The translations under genes were made by a program, and so were the position numbers. This document shows, piece after piece, positions 19,201 through 31,713 of a stretch of DNA of 64,000 bases (positions within the stretch are counted from its first letter, which is position 1; each line of letters opens with the position of its first letter). Source of the stretch: Elysia chlorotica (taxonomy: Eukaryota; Mollusca; Gastropoda; Plakobranchidae). The stretch spans positions 369,967 through 433,966 of the forward strand of contig RQTK01000337.1 in the NCBI GenBank assembly GCA_003991915.1, in the 5' to 3' direction. Under the pieces are notes generated by a model. It did not search any database, was not told where the DNA came from, and saw only the letters and a list, made by a program, of their open reading frames with translations.

Positions 19201-22200
19201 AAGTTGCGGAAGTGTTTGCATATGACAGTCTTTGTGAAAAGGAAAATCAATTTGTAATTTACTCATCTGATATGTTCATAAGTGATCTTTTAAAAATCAG
19301 TTTTTTTAATTGCCTGAAACCATTTTCCAAAAAAAGCTGAATGTAATCTAAAGCAATGAATTTTGTTCTGCCAATGTCATAATATTTATTTGGGATAACA
19401 ATAAGGCCTTAATTAATTTGTATAAGTCTTTTTCTTCCAGGTGTGCTATTGTGGGCTGCTACATAACTGAGGACTATTTCCTAGAAAAAGAAGGAGTTTT
19501 TCTATTGTTTGATCTTTTGGAGGTAAGAAAAACAACCATGTATATTAAGCAAATAACTATTCTTGAGGAGTATATTAATTTCAAAAATGTTTAGTCTCAT
19601 TTGTTAAGGCTTGTCATTTGTAGCAGGTGACATCCAACCATTAGCATAATAAGATGTAAAACCTTGATTTAAAAAAATAGCTGGAGTAAATGAAGATCAA
19701 CATTTTATAAGTGAGTGAAAAGAGCAGGAGGTAAAATATCAACCCATGAAAACTCACTTATGAAGTGAGTGAATAGAGAAGGAGATATAATATCAACCCA
19801 TGAAAACTCAGTTATGAACAACAACATCACACCGATAAATTTTACTAAAAGAAAATATTTTATAGACATTTAAATTTCAATACAACTTTGATCACCACTC
19901 TTTTTGTTACCTTCAAGGTGTGCCCCAAAAACATGCACAATGTCATCTTGGGTTGCTTGCTTGATCTGTGTGAGAACCCCAAGACTGTCAACCATGTACT
20001 CACCTGGCGTGGAAAAGATGGATGCACAGCTTCACACCTGCTTTGTCAAATTTGGCGTCAAGAGGAATCTGAAATTGGAGTAAAACGTGACAATGAGGGT
20101 GCGATATATGGTAAGGATGTACACTCTCTTATTCAAATCGGAGCCAAAGTATATGTATGATGTGTTAGCACAGCAATGAGAGCCATTGATCATCTACAAT
20201 TTTAAGGTCTTTTGGTACCAAAATTTAGAAGTTTATTGCAATTATATTTAAGTTTATTAAGTCTCAGATATTTAACTTCATGCAGGCAATGAAAAATCAA
20301 AGCCACTCTGCTCTAAAACTAAAGACTATTTAATAACATTTTTCTATATTTTCATACATCCTTTATGTTGTCTAACTTGCCGATTTATAGCATTGCTTTG
20401 CTCAGATTTTTTGGTGAATATGCTCTTCTTAAAATCATACACCACAATTAAAGGCACATATTTGTGATGTAAAATGAATAAATGGCAGTGAAGATATAAT
20501 CAATCTTATACTGTTAAAGAGAGGTAGTACATTTTCATCTACAGGTAAATCATATTTTCACAGTGTCTTTTATATGACTCAAGAAACTTAAGTCTCCTTT
20601 CTCAAATATGTGTAAAAAATTTAAAACAACTTTGGAAATTTATTAACCTTTATATTTGTTGTGAACTGCATTTTCTTTCACTGGTGTGTTTTGGTCACAT
20701 TCTTATCCAGATGTGCATAAACCTTTGATGGGCCGTATCCAGGCAGAGATGGGGGTGGTGCCCATGCCCGCATCATGTGTCAGTCAAGCAGTAGCAGATG
20801 TTGGAGAGAATATGCGTGCAAAGGTTTACTCTTTATTTTGCAAGATGGGCTTCACTGATCTCCCAGGCCTCACAGTGGAGGATCATGTCACACTCACTAT
20901 CATTGGTGAGACAAGTTTAGTTTTTGTACAGATTTCTTCAGTAAGAAAATATATAAATGTTTTGTTTTTTTTAAGAAATTGTCATGATGCTGCTGTGAAC
21001 ATTTATTCAAATTATATTTACAGTACAAGTTTGATCCAGCATCTTCCTAAATTATCTAGGGTTACATATTATGGTGAAGGAAAAAAATCATTCCTAACAG
21101 CCATTCTCTATTATAATACCATAATCTTACTCTTTCAGAAAAATATCTTGACTTCAAGATGGGTGAAGTTTGGTCTGAGACTATCAGTGAGCTACAGGAG
21201 GAAAATGTGCGCCCAGTAACACCAGACCAAGAAGCCATAGAGGCAATCTCCCGCGCAATTGAGGAACGTGCTCAGATTGTGCTGAGTACTCAAAGTGAAC
21301 TGCTTGAAGCACAGCGAAATCAGGACATTTTGGATGAGCAAGAGTTCTATGCAGAGGTTAGTTATATATTTCGGAAAGAAATACATATATCTCTTTGGAA
21401 ATTTTTGTTTTAAATTACAAAGATAAAAGGCTTAGAAATCACTGTTATAAAACAAAAGGATACCCGAGCTAAATAATTCATTTGCTAATAGATTGACATA
21501 ATTTGAATTATTTAAAATTTAACTTAAAAATAAGAAATATTATCAGTCGGAGGATATTTTTAGCTCCCATTACGAAAAATATCTGCAACAGTACTTTGTA
21601 TTGGAAAGGTTGGTTCATTCAGTTTAAACTTTTTTCTTGTACGCAACATCACCGACTATAAAATCTTATCCCCCCCATAATTTGTTTCCAAAGATTCGAG
21701 AGAACCATCGTCAAAAGGAGAAGGCAATTGCAGACTTCACTGACTTTGTTTCAAGGACTTCAAACTTTGCTCTTTTGAAGGTAAAAAAAAATAAAATTCA
21801 AATTGTACGGGAAACAAAGGTTTCTGTGTCTTCTCTAAGATTTCTTTCAATGGTTCAAATCTGGTCAGTTTTCTTTCTTTACAGTGATAACCACATAACA
21901 TCAACCTTGAGAAGCAGTGTTTAACGTGATGTTAGGCAAAGGGGGCAGCTGTTTCTTTATACAAACTCTAGGTTATGGTATTAGGGCTGTGATATATTCC
22001 CATTTTATTTTTATGTACTTTAACTCTTCTATGGCATTCGATTCTAAAAAGATCCAGAGACTTCTTCAAGTGATTTCATTTTGATGTTTGTTTTGGTGTT
22101 GCGTATAAGCAGCGTTTTCTGATCTGGTGCACATCACTTAAAACTTGGTCATGATACACACTATGATAGAAATGTCTATACTGAGAAACTAGAGTTACAA

Positions 22201-24076
22201 ATTTGACAAATCAAAGTGTTAACAATTTTCCAATTACACCAACCCAAGAAAGGTCCACTGTCTAACCAATGTTAACACCATGCAACGCCTCATCTTATTC
22301 ACACTCATCTGACCATGTAAGTATGGCATGACCACAATCTAGCCTTAGAGTCTTGTGGTCAAACAAATCAAAGTGGATAAACTGAACACAAGTCGGCTCT
22401 ACTCTCTGGACTGAAGAGCGGATTTATCATGGCCCTATTTTTCTAACAACATCTCATGTGCTCAAAGCTCAGCAAAGATATAAGGTGGTAATGCTACCTT
22501 AAAGTCCCCTCCATACAGAACTGTGGACGGCTGCTATTTCCTTGATCTATATAGATTGATCTGTCAACAAAATTATAGGTTTGGGTTAATCATAACAGAA
22601 ATACTGACTAGATCTAGGATTGAGACACATTTTATTTCACATGGATGCTAGACATGAGCAATTTGTAGTCCACAATAGTGATGTTGGGGGATACAAATTA
22701 TACAGGGAGAAGGTTGTAATTTTGACTTTGCATAGTATTGCATAGCAAATTGTGATGATAGCCAGCACCATAGTAGTAGGAGACCATTCTTTTTTTTTAA
22801 CATGGGCATCTTTTTAATGATTTGTCTCTTGCTGCTGCAATATGTTTGGATAAATTTTTTTTTTCTATTATGTCATTTTTTTCATACAGGCTGCCAAAGA
22901 CAGACAGGAAATTTCTATAGATGCCTCTCGAATGAGACCAAAATATAAAGAGTCGTAAGTCCACATATTTACTTTCTTGCAAGCATTCTTATATTAAGCA
23001 TGAAGTTTAATCTTTAATTAGGCTATAATACTGCAGAATTCACTGGACACACGCAGTCAGTTTAGTCTAATGCATTGGGGAGAAGGGTTATTTTTCAACA
23101 TATTTGTTCACTGCAACAGAATAACTTATCCATCTTGATCTCTCTGAATTCTAGACCTGGATTTGAGCTTAAGGTTGTCTTGGTTAAAGTGTCATAACTC
23201 AAAAAGTTCTAACACACCTCCACACCCGCCAAACTTAGCATGATAGATACCAACTGCTGATGGACATTCACAGTGGTTCGTAAAAGTGTGTCAGGAATTA
23301 GTCAGTTGAGAAACAAATTGTAATGACTGTTCTAAAGGTACATTAGGATTCATACCTAGATTTCAATAACCAGTCGTTACACTTGAATGAGATCTAAAGT
23401 CAACAACTTAAAGGAAATTATAAAAATGTCATCCTCCTCATCCCAATCTGGGAGAAAGTAATGTAAGGTGTCTTGACTTTTGTTGATTCATTCAAGTTCT
23501 GCCACAAGCTAATCGACAAACTTTATTTCATCAGTGAAGTCAATAGATGATTCAATTTTTCTTTCTTCAAATAAATGTGTTTGGTAGTTTTTTTGTAAAA
23601 ATCTCGAAACGTAGGCAAATTTTGAAAAGATTCTTTTTGTGTCCAATGTTCAAAAGTGATATAAGCACTCCAGTTTTTTTTTCTTTCTTTAAATAATTTT
23701 GCCTTTCAAAAAAGACCCATTATTATGTGAATTGATATTAAAAATTTATATTTTTTATAAATTTAAGTATGGTACAAAGAATCAACAGTTAAACCTTGCA
23801 TGTAACATGATCACTGCACAAATTCTTTTATTTAAAAAATTATTGTAAACTATCTATCATGTTATTAATATTGAGCTTTGACCTATCATGTTGACTTACA
23901 GGGAAGACTTTCACAACACAGACTTACCCCAGTTGACAACAACAGTGTTTAGTGGAAAGCATGTGACAGTCATGAATAATTTGAAGCGTGCACCTCCAGA
24001 CACACCAGCCTCCAAGTTTGACCCTGTCCTAGAGCCAGTCATGGAGAGACGAGTGTTCAAGCATCTGACAATGTAG
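7270..24076 (+). CDS. CFAP69: cilia- and flagella-associated protein 69
   Basis: CFAP69 is an armadillo-like protein of the axonemal central apparatus, needed in sperm flagella and some cilia (family knowledge). Twenty-one coding exons join in phase to 942 codons, against 941 in human: 7270-7389, 8254-8316, 8823-8888, 9408-9594, 11111-11206, 11853-11926, 12573-12681, 13032-13209, 13684-13859, 14055-14176, 14463-14682, 15327-15491, 18269-18387, 18827-18945, 19441-19522, 19918-20110, 20711-20905, 21139-21356, 21694-21780, 22890-22954, 23902-24076. Family blocks I recognise: DPDPSGQLLFRS and SHYDRQLRND (about 250-310), NSFHGTSGRG (about 478), TEDYFLEKEGVFLLFDLLE (about 612-632), WRGKDGCTASHLL, and ENVRPVTPDQEA in a charged, probably helical C-terminal part. 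Exon 1 could instead end at 7407, which keeps phase and adds six codons. The ATG is the first in frame and is followed by the conserved VTHIITDED-type block. No break was seen. Confidence 0.96.
7610..7862 (-). repeat. tRNA-derived SINE in CFAP69 intron 1
   Basis: On the minus strand it opens with gcgcaggttcgaaccctgc, a near-perfect tRNA B box (GGTTCGAACCC), at about 7835-7855. A body of about 200 bases ends near cccaagcaaagtttggg. A 5' tRNA half with an A box is not clear. Confidence 0.5.
9595..11110 (+). other. CFAP69: CFAP69 intron 4, with SINE
   Basis: An intron of about 1.5 kb (donor gtacgt, acceptor ttttacag). Apart from the SINE near 10.74-10.93 kb I see only A/T-rich sequence, a short G-rich run near 9805 and no open frame with splice sites. 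Confidence 0.8.
10739..10935 (+). repeat. tRNA-derived SINE copy
   Basis: Contains the B box gagttcgatccccaacttgg, followed by a tail (ggagctcttaagtcatgg through catggcaacctatgcc) that aligns by eye to the copy at 2.87-3.09 kb. The 5' tRNA half is eroded. Confidence 0.55.
15492..18268 (+). other. CFAP69: CFAP69 intron 12 (longest intron)
   Basis: An intron of about 2.8 kb (donor gtttgt, acceptor tttcaaatag). It holds a 62-base tandem duplication at 15549-15670. The segment from about 15.75 to 17.25 kb is less A/T-rich and lacks open frames; it may be an old interspersed repeat, but I cannot name one. Confidence 0.7.
15549..15670. repeat. 62-base tandem duplication
   Basis: Two adjacent copies of a unit containing aagaacatgaaaaaatagat and ccagataacagaaatggatt, differing at about three positions. 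Intronic. Confidence 0.9.
19711..19818. repeat. 54-base tandem duplication
   Basis: Two adjacent copies of a unit beginning gtgagtgaa and containing tatcaacccatgaaaactca. About five differences. In CFAP69 intron 15. Confidence 0.9.
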
Positions 24077-24842
24077 AAATATGAGCAGAGAAAAATCAAC
24101 ACAATAAAAGCCTTGAGTGCTTGAGTGGTACAAAACAATTATGTTCATATGGGCACAAGATATATGAGGTTTACTTGAATGATTTATAAATATCCATAAA
24201 TAAGCAAAATCCAAAACAATCTTTTTTTTTTAGAAATCAAGATTATTAATTTTTACCATCTACATTATGCTTTGTTTTATTGTCTAAAATATTGCTGTTT
24301 GGTTTTAGAAATGTCCCAACTTTGTATAACTTTCAACCCTAATTGGTCCATTGTACCAACTGACAAAGGTGTATAATTAAGGATCTGCATTTTTTTTTTT
24401 ATTGTTTTAGCTTGAAGTTAATATATGTATGCCTCATGAATCACACTTTTTTTTTTTTTTTCATTTTTTGTCGTGTAACATTGAAAAAAGAAGGCAAATC
24501 TTTTTTTTTATTGTTATCAATTATTATTAGGAATAGGATCATACTAGTGAGTCATTCACTCATTCATTTGTATCTCTTTAATGTGGATTTCTAAGCAGTA
24601 GAGTTATGATATGAAAAAATGAATTTAGTGGTTTTCTTTTAGTATGGTTCTTACTAATGGAATTTGGTAATGAAGCACACCAGCATATATAAGCTTACAC
24701 AGGATTGCTATAAAGAAAAATGTCCATATCACTCTTCTATACAAAAATTTTCAAGAAAATGTATGGTGATAAAAAATTTACAAAAAGGGCATAACAAAAG
24801 ATTGAACTATGTATATTTATAGAGACTCTTTTCTGAAATAAA
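24077..24842 (+). terminator. CFAP69: CFAP69 3' UTR with candidate poly(A) signals
   Basis: AATAAA occurs at 24103-24108, only 27 bases after the stop codon, and again at 24837-24842. Either could serve; the near one would give an unusually short 3' UTR. Between them are T-rich tracts and no gene. Confidence 0.5.
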
Positions 24843-25531
24843 TATAGCACACAAACATTGTTATTTTTTCCTTCATAAGCTTACCATAAAACAGCCTACT
24901 GACATTTCTTTATAAGCTAAAGCCACAATTGTATTTGAATTTTGTTCTTGTCCTAAAAAGTAGAAAGATCATTCAGTGAAATCAGCTCTTTACTAAAATA
25001 ATCTCTGACTTCTTTAACCTTTTGAGCCAGAGATTCCGCTTAAGCAGTGAATCTTTTAATTTTACTGAGCACCGTAATAACCATGTAGACTACACAGTAA
25101 CAAACCAGTAAACACATTATTTTGATGATGGACATTGTGAGCCTAGAAACCGTTTTCAGTTCAGGGGGCTGGGTATAGAGTCAAAATACTGCCAAGGGGC
25201 CAGGGTTTATAAGGTTAAAATGTGTTTATATCTTAAGTGTTCCCAATCATATTTATTGCTTCAACTTTCTTTTTTTTTTTTTTTCCTTGTAACATTTTCA
25301 TAATCCCTACATATCACATTAAAAGCAAAGCATGTTTCAAGAGTGCAGTGAAAGTCTACTTAGCTTTCACGAAAAGACAATGCTCTTGACTTTACTAATG
25401 CTGTTATGTATGTTTTGAGATAATTCTACGATTGTTATATGTAATTGTAACTTTTTTATTTCGATTGGAGGAGCTTGCATATGTTATTGATGCGGTGGTT
25501 TAATTGGAGGTTGTTTTTTTTTCATTTTTTT

Positions 25532-25535
25532 TTCA

Positions 25536-25595
<60 letters not shown>

Positions 25596-25625
25596 GCTAT
25601 TTTTGATATTATTATTATTATAACA
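25532..25625. repeat. (ATT)n microsatellite
   Basis: About 20 ATT units with one interruption. Two further arrays of the same unit lie within 900 bases. Confidence 0.95.
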
Positions 25626-26131
25626 GTCTTCCCATAAAAAAAACTTGCCCCTTGAGAGACGAGAAAAGAGGGTTCTTAGATGGGTCAGGTTTTAAGGCAA
25701 GTTGAAGAGAATGAGCATACAAATTGACAAAGAAGTGATCAGTCATAAAAATAATAACCTTTGATGAGTTTTAAGCCCCCATAGGTTTCCTGGAGAAATC
25801 TATATAATTATGAAGATTGGGGCGACAGCTGAGATTTAACCATGGACCTCATGTTTACAAGTCCAAAGAGTGCACTCTTACAGATACAAGTAATGTAAAT
25901 CAGTTACAAAAAGCTATTGAGAAAACGATTAAGCAGTTTAATATTAATAATGATTAGATCAGACCTATCAATCAGTAATAAGATGACTCTTGTATAAAAG
26001 TGAAAGAATAACATCTATGTTGCTTGCTATTCACCTTTGAATGTCAGACAGAGGACAGACCCTTCATATATCATGAGCTGAGTTTATTGGATAAGGCACT
26101 CTACAATTCATCCGTATTATTTTATTGTTTT

Positions 26132-26134
26132 TTA

Positions 26135-26207
<73 letters not shown>

Positions 26208-26230
26208 ATTATTATTATTATTATTATTTT
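26132..26230. repeat. (ATT)n microsatellite
   Basis: Tandem ATT/TTA units. The 60-codon plus-strand ORF ending in poly-Tyr is an artefact of this array. Confidence 0.95.
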
Positions 26231-26408
26231 ATATGGGGAAGAGATAATGTCTAGCTTTTAACAATAGACTTCCTTATCTTTAGGAGTGATTCCTTTGATC
26301 CAACTCCCAGCACTCAAAGATATGGATAAAAAAAAACGTCAACTCTTTGGGAAAATGAAAACTGGAGACCACTATTATTTTTTTTTATCATTGTCATTTA
26401 TATTGTAG

Positions 26409-26481
<73 letters not shown>

Positions 26482-26482
26482 T
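26409..26482. repeat. (ATT)n microsatellite
   Basis: Uninterrupted ATT/TTA array, third of the cluster. Confidence 0.95.
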
Positions 26483-26857
26483 CAATACTGCTGACAATTC
26501 GATTTAATATACATGTAGTTTTTATCAACATGTGTAGATTGTCAATAAAGTCATTCTGACATGAAAATTACATCTCACCAACTATGGATATTACAAGCTT
26601 TTACTTCAATATACAGTACTATTTGATTTCCACCTCCATTATAATCTTGTTGTTATACTGACTAATCTTTTAATATGAAACAAGGTATAAAAACAACAAT
26701 AAGATAAATGAAGCTAGTAACAATATACAGACAAAAAACAGAAGCAATCTTCAACTTGAATCTCTATCAAGGCTGCCCTCTAAGAGAAAAGGACAAAAGA
26801 AAATACAAATGATATGGCCAGGGAATGAAATTAATCTGCCTTTATGGTTTGTGATCT

Positions 26858-27349
26858 TCAAAGAGTGACACCTTGCCGTTGATTTCGAGGCTTGCGTGCC
26901 ACAATGACCTCAAAAACTATGCTGGCTGGAAATTCCTCCTGACCCTCCAGCTTGGGAGTTGGGCACAGGGTCAACAACCCTGTCTCGTTAAAAGAAATAA
27001 CTGTTAGTGTTACAGAAACCGTGACGAATATCCATAAAACCAGCTTTGTTGAGGAGGTCTCTCCTGTAGAAAGCTCTAGGGAAGCATGTGTGCCGATAAC
27101 TCTTCTGACCCAGACCAAGACCAGGATAGGGACATGAACATCAGAACATTGTATGAAACGGGGTAAAACTGCACAAGTGTGTCGAAAAATGAACAGGTGC
27201 AACTTAAAAATATTGGGCCTCATTGGGAATAGAATTTTAAATTGTTGTGGAGGTGGTAGAGTTGGTGTGACAGTAGTTGTAGCAGCAGCAGAAGCAGGAA
27301 CAGTAAAAGTAGCAGTAGCAATGAAAGAGAGATAGTCTCGCACACACAC
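26858..27349 (-). other. unexplained 163-codon open frame
   Basis: An open minus-strand frame in a patch clearly less A/T-rich than its flanks. I recognise no domain. Another minus-strand frame over part of it also reads like protein (KSYRHTCFPRAFYRRDLLNK), and the plus strand is open too, so the true frame is unclear. It could be a decayed gene or element fragment. No splice signals or poly(A) signal tie it to a gene. Confidence 0.2.
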
Positions 27350-29442
27350 AGACTGACAGAGCTAGAGACGGACAGGCAGGCAGGTGGACAGATAGATTAA
27401 ATATAATAAAGTGTTAATAAAGACAAGCCTACAAATACAATGCCTGTGGGGTACAGACATACAAAATCTAACAGTAACACTGGTACATGTAGTGATTGGA
27501 ACATCTTTGAGCTGAATTGGGCCTAGAATACACAGCTGGACACAAATTTGACATCAGGCACTTTCCAAAGTCACACATATGTTGCATTTGATGATCTTAG
27601 CTTGTTCACTGCTTCCCTCAAATTTCATGAATCATGATGAATTGGTCCCAGGGCAACAATTTTTGCAAGACACTGAACTCTTTCATTGTAAAGAAAAATA
27701 TTTTTCTTTAAGTTCAGCACCTCACAAAACTGCTTTCCATTAAGGACAATATTGTGAACCAGCTAGCAGGTGATGCAAGCCAACTCTCGGATCTGTAGTC
27801 AGGATGTGATGTGATGGATATCTCATCAGGAAATATTCTTGGTAAGTCCTTAGGTTTGTATCTTTAGCCTTGAGTTTTGAGTTTATTTGAACTGTGATGT
27901 TGCAATTGCATTGCTTTTTCTTGAAACCTACCTCCTAAACGCAGGCATCACAAATCTTTTGGGACAACTTCAAAATGGGTCATGCTGAAGAGCACAGTTA
28001 TTGTCATTTTCAGGATTCACACATTACACAATCATCACCAAGAGAATGCCACAATGTCATGCCTAACTGTAACATACCATCAGGTTGCACATTATTATTG
28101 TTTTACAATCGTTTAATTACATATAGGTCTACGGATACCTCAAAAGACTCATGCAAGTAAGAATCAATTACTTGTGTAAAGGTTTATTGGGGCTGTGGGA
28201 GAAGAATTTGAACCTATCAATGTTATGACCAGGCATATTAAAAGGGAAGTAGTAAGCAGTTACTCATATTCACCAATAGTGTGTGTGTGAAAACAATTTT
28301 TCTTAACCTGAATTATACGTTTTGTTAATTTAAACACTTTTGTTTGCATTTACGTGGGTTGATTTTACTGCTAGTGTTATAAATGGAGAAAATAGAAGTA
28401 TAACCTCACATAAAAGGGCTTGGATCACATGATGGGCGGTAAGTACAATGTTGTGGTAAGCTTGAGAATACGACTCGTCCTATGATATACAAAATGAGAA
28501 GACTTGTTGAGACGTAAGCTTCCACGACGTTGTACTTGCGACCCCACGTGTAGATGAGTGACGTAGAGTGCGTTGCAATCGAATAAAGTTTATTTGATTA
28601 TACTCGATGATGCAACTTGGGAGGCTTATTCTTGCTGCTTGGGTTGGTGACAGTACAATGAGACAGAGACAATAATGGGCTGCCCAAAAAGTGTTGAGTA
28701 GAATATGATCATTGCAATATATAACACTATATGGCTCATTTAATGCCATAGAGAAGAAAAGGGGGCATAGTCATCAACGCCAACCGGTACATACTATTTA
28801 TTCCGATCGTCGTAGACGCAATATAACATTGCCTGCAGCAACTAGAAAAATATCCTGGGAGACATCTCATTCTGAAGTACTTGTACTAGTATGTACTAAA
28901 AAACAATAGCATACGGTACCCTTCTTTTTTCCACAATGGAATCCGTCAGAAATCATATGCATATATTAAGTGCAAGGGGAATAACAAAAGTAATACATGT
29001 ATAAAAGTACGATTTCAAGGAATGAAAGTTTTCCTATCTCTGAGGATTAAGCTTCTATGATCATCAAAATGAATAGTGCGTATTCACATCTGAAGTAGAA
29101 AGTTCGATTTCTCTGAAATTTGTTTACACGCGCGCGCACACACACACACACACATTAAAGCAACCACCCTTAGGCATGCGGTAGGCAAAGAACTGTAGAA
29201 AAGAAGTACATTGTACTTTTTTTTGGGTAGGGGGAATGACGCAAATCAAATCCACTCCAGTTAAAGCTTCGACACTGATTGTATACTGAGTCCCGGGATT
29301 TAAAAAAAAATCTTCAATTGGTTTTAGTATCCTACTTTTTTTTAAAACCATATCAGGTATTTGCTCAAAGCCAGATTGAAATCACGAACCTCCAGACTAC
29401 CAGTCCAGAGCACTAACCGACTGAGCTTTGTGACGCCCCCGC

Positions 29443-29540
29443 TGAGCCTCGAAAACAAACGAAACTATCCACTTCAAGTTCAACTAAATCATGAGCCTCG
29501 AAAACAAACGAAACTATCCACTTCAAGTTCAACTAAATCA
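29443..29540. repeat. 49-base perfect tandem duplication
   Basis: Two identical adjacent copies of a unit beginning tgagcctcgaaaacaaacga. Next to it (29370-29440) is a tRNA-like stretch on the minus strand with A-box-like agctcagtcggttagtgc. Confidence 0.95.
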
Positions 29541-29789
29541 TAACACTTAAACAGTCGAGTAATCCAGTGTATGATTCTATTGATGTTAATTCTAGATTTT
29601 AAAGTAGGGGAAATTCTTAGTTTAAATAACGTTTACTACTGTACTAGGTTCTATGAAGGGTCCAATACGGCGGCGGGCCCCTTGGGCAGAGTACTAAAGA
29701 TTCAGCCAATTATATATATACACCTATCCAGGGGAACAAGATGGTCTTGCAAACTTCTGACCATAGGAAACGCTTGTAGGTGTACATGT

Positions 29790-30017
29790 ACTGTCGTTGT
29801 TATTGTCATTGTTATTATTGTTATAATTATTTTCTCATTGTTGTTGTTGTTGTTGTTGTTATTATTATTATTATTATCATCATCATTATTATCATCACTA
29901 TTATTGTGATCATATGGTGGTGTTGGTGGTGATGTATGTTGTGTTTGCTGCTGTTGTTGTTGTTGTTGTTGTTGTTATTGTTGTTGTCAATGTTATTTTA
30001 GTTGGGGGGGGGGGGGG
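29790..30017. repeat. GTT/ATT microsatellites ending in a G run
   Basis: Mixed GTT and ATT arrays at 29795-29910 and 29945-29990, then a run of about 13 G at 30005-30017. The plus-strand ORF of 112 codons here ends in poly-Leu and is an artefact. Confidence 0.9.
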
Positions 30018-30925
30018 TTGCGGTGTCAACCTTAAAGACTGATATTCAAAAAGTCAAAACTATAAATTAAAATACATGCAAATACGTTTTTTCTATAACC
30101 CGGCGCCATAATGATTTCAAATGTTTCTACCTGTCATATAACCAAGTTTTATTTAATTTGACTTCAGGTTCCGATTTCGGATTTAAAATACTGGCTTGCA
30201 AGTTGCAATTAAGCCTTTTTTACAAACAGAACATTATATCTCCATTGCCAACGTTACATAGTACATGTATATATCGAATAATGGTGTAAACGCGACAGAT
30301 TTTATCAAAATAACCAAAACGTTGTCTTTTTTATTTTAAACAGCAATGATTCTACGTCTGACGTGGGCATGAATGATATTATTACTATATCATTACAGTG
30401 TTTGTTAATTAATTTGTGATTTTGCAGGTGGATATCTCAGAAATAATTTTTTTTTATGAAAAACCCACGAGAGGAACAACTCAGAGACAAAGTGGTCATT
30501 GACAGTGGACACAATCAGTATGGGGCAACAAGCTTGTTTGGGATTCAAATACAGGGCATACTGATTGAACTACGATTACCTACGACGGCCCGCAACATTA
30601 CACCCATAATTATATACATGTAGGCTCTAAACTTAAAGAATTAGATTTGCCTGGTATTGGTGCATGAGTATGCTTTACCATGACGAGTTTAATTAATTCC
30701 GTAATTAGTGTATTTTTAAAAACAATTACTCGTCCATCAAATTGTGTTAGAAAATTTTAAGACATTGCAAAGTTAAGTAAAGTAAAAACGTGATGATACA
30801 CCCCCTTCCCTTTCCCTCCACGAGAGCAGAAAAGGGTGGTACCCTTGATGTACTTGTTCGCTCTAGCACTATGGATGTATCGTCTGTCACGCGCATATTT
30901 AAGTATTTTATAATTTATATGTTGA

Positions 30926-31040
30926 CACTGACAGTGACACCGACCCCACCAGCAGCGAATGAAATTTTTTTGACTGATCGTGTATTTCGAACCAGAGACG
31001 TAATTGGAGTCCAAGGATCTACCTATTGCGCCAGTCCACA
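30926..31040 (-). repeat. GTCCAAC-family SINE, tRNA-end fragment
   Basis: Holds the block acaccgaccccacc and the tRNA-like end (minus strand: actggcgcaataggtagatc, then ggttcgaaat). The opposite end of the same family, gttaacgtccaac, lies at about 31165-31178, so the element may be split by the microsatellite between them. Confidence 0.6.
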
Positions 31041-31059
31041 CCCCACTCCCACCAACAAC

Positions 31060-31110
31060 AAAAAAAAAAAAAGAAAGAAAGAAAGAGAGAGAGAGACAGA
31101 GAGAGAGGGC

Positions 31111-31143
<33 letters not shown>

Positions 31144-31218
31144 GGGGGGGGAGCTGTGGAGAGTTGGTGTGTTAACGTCCAACACTTGCACCGAGAGAGA
31201 GATAGAGAGAGAGAGGGG

Positions 31219-31305
<87 letters not shown>

Positions 31306-31376
31306 GGGGGGGGGGGGGGGGGTGGGAAAACAAGGAGATTGAACGCGAGAGAGAGAGAGAGAGAGAGAGAGAAAAT
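31060..31376. repeat. compound microsatellite with homopolymer runs
   Basis: In order: A run, AAAG units, GA units, a run of about 30 T, G run, (GA)n, a run of about 20 G, (GA)n. All ORFs of 110-220 codons across it are low-complexity artefacts. Homopolymer lengths may not be reliable in the assembly. Confidence 0.95.
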
Positions 31377-31520
31377 CAGGACCTCTTGCTTGAGAAAATA
31401 ACATCCGAGTCTGACCGCGGCGCAACCAATAGTCTTACATGTCAATTTCTCTCTCACAGACACACTTAATTTCTCTGCCTCTATATCTCTCCATATATAT
31501 ATATATATACATGTAGGCTC

Positions 31521-31713
31521 TACCGTATTTATATGTGCTCATTTCCAGATCCATCTGGCAACTCATGATTCACCAACAGCCTGATGTTGGGCAGAGCTTC
31601 TGGGATAAGTGCCCCTGTGGTAAAAAAAATGATGTGATTATAGATCAAAACAGCATGTTATATATATATATATATATATAACATGCTGTTTCGATCTATA
31701 TATAAATACGGTA
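31521..31713. repeat. nested inverted repeats around a TA microsatellite
   Basis: An inner hairpin at 31641-31698 has arms of about 24 bases (cagcatgttatatata and its complement, one mismatch). An outer pair, taccgtatttata at 31521-31533 and its exact complement at 31701-31713, encloses it. The last caspase-like segment lies between the outer left arm and the inner hairpin. Confidence 0.8.

Larger units (their letters stand above)
24843..30925. other. intergenic, microsatellite-rich
   Basis: No gene is supported. The interval holds three (ATT)n arrays, GTT arrays, a 49-base tandem duplication, a possible tRNA-like SINE head on the minus strand near 25.80-25.88 kb and another near 29.37-29.44 kb, and a less A/T-rich patch at 26.86-27.35 kb with an unexplained open frame. 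Confidence 0.6.

Noticed and set aside
20686-21219. Single 177-codon ORF as a separate gene
   Set aside because: It is two CFAP69 exons (20711-20905 and 21139-21356) with intron read-through.
26024-26206. ORF ending in poly-Tyr
   Set aside because: Product of the ATT microsatellite.
30757-31463. Four ORFs of 112-222 codons on both strands
   Set aside because: All run through GA, poly-T/A and poly-G/C tracts; low complexity, no protein character.
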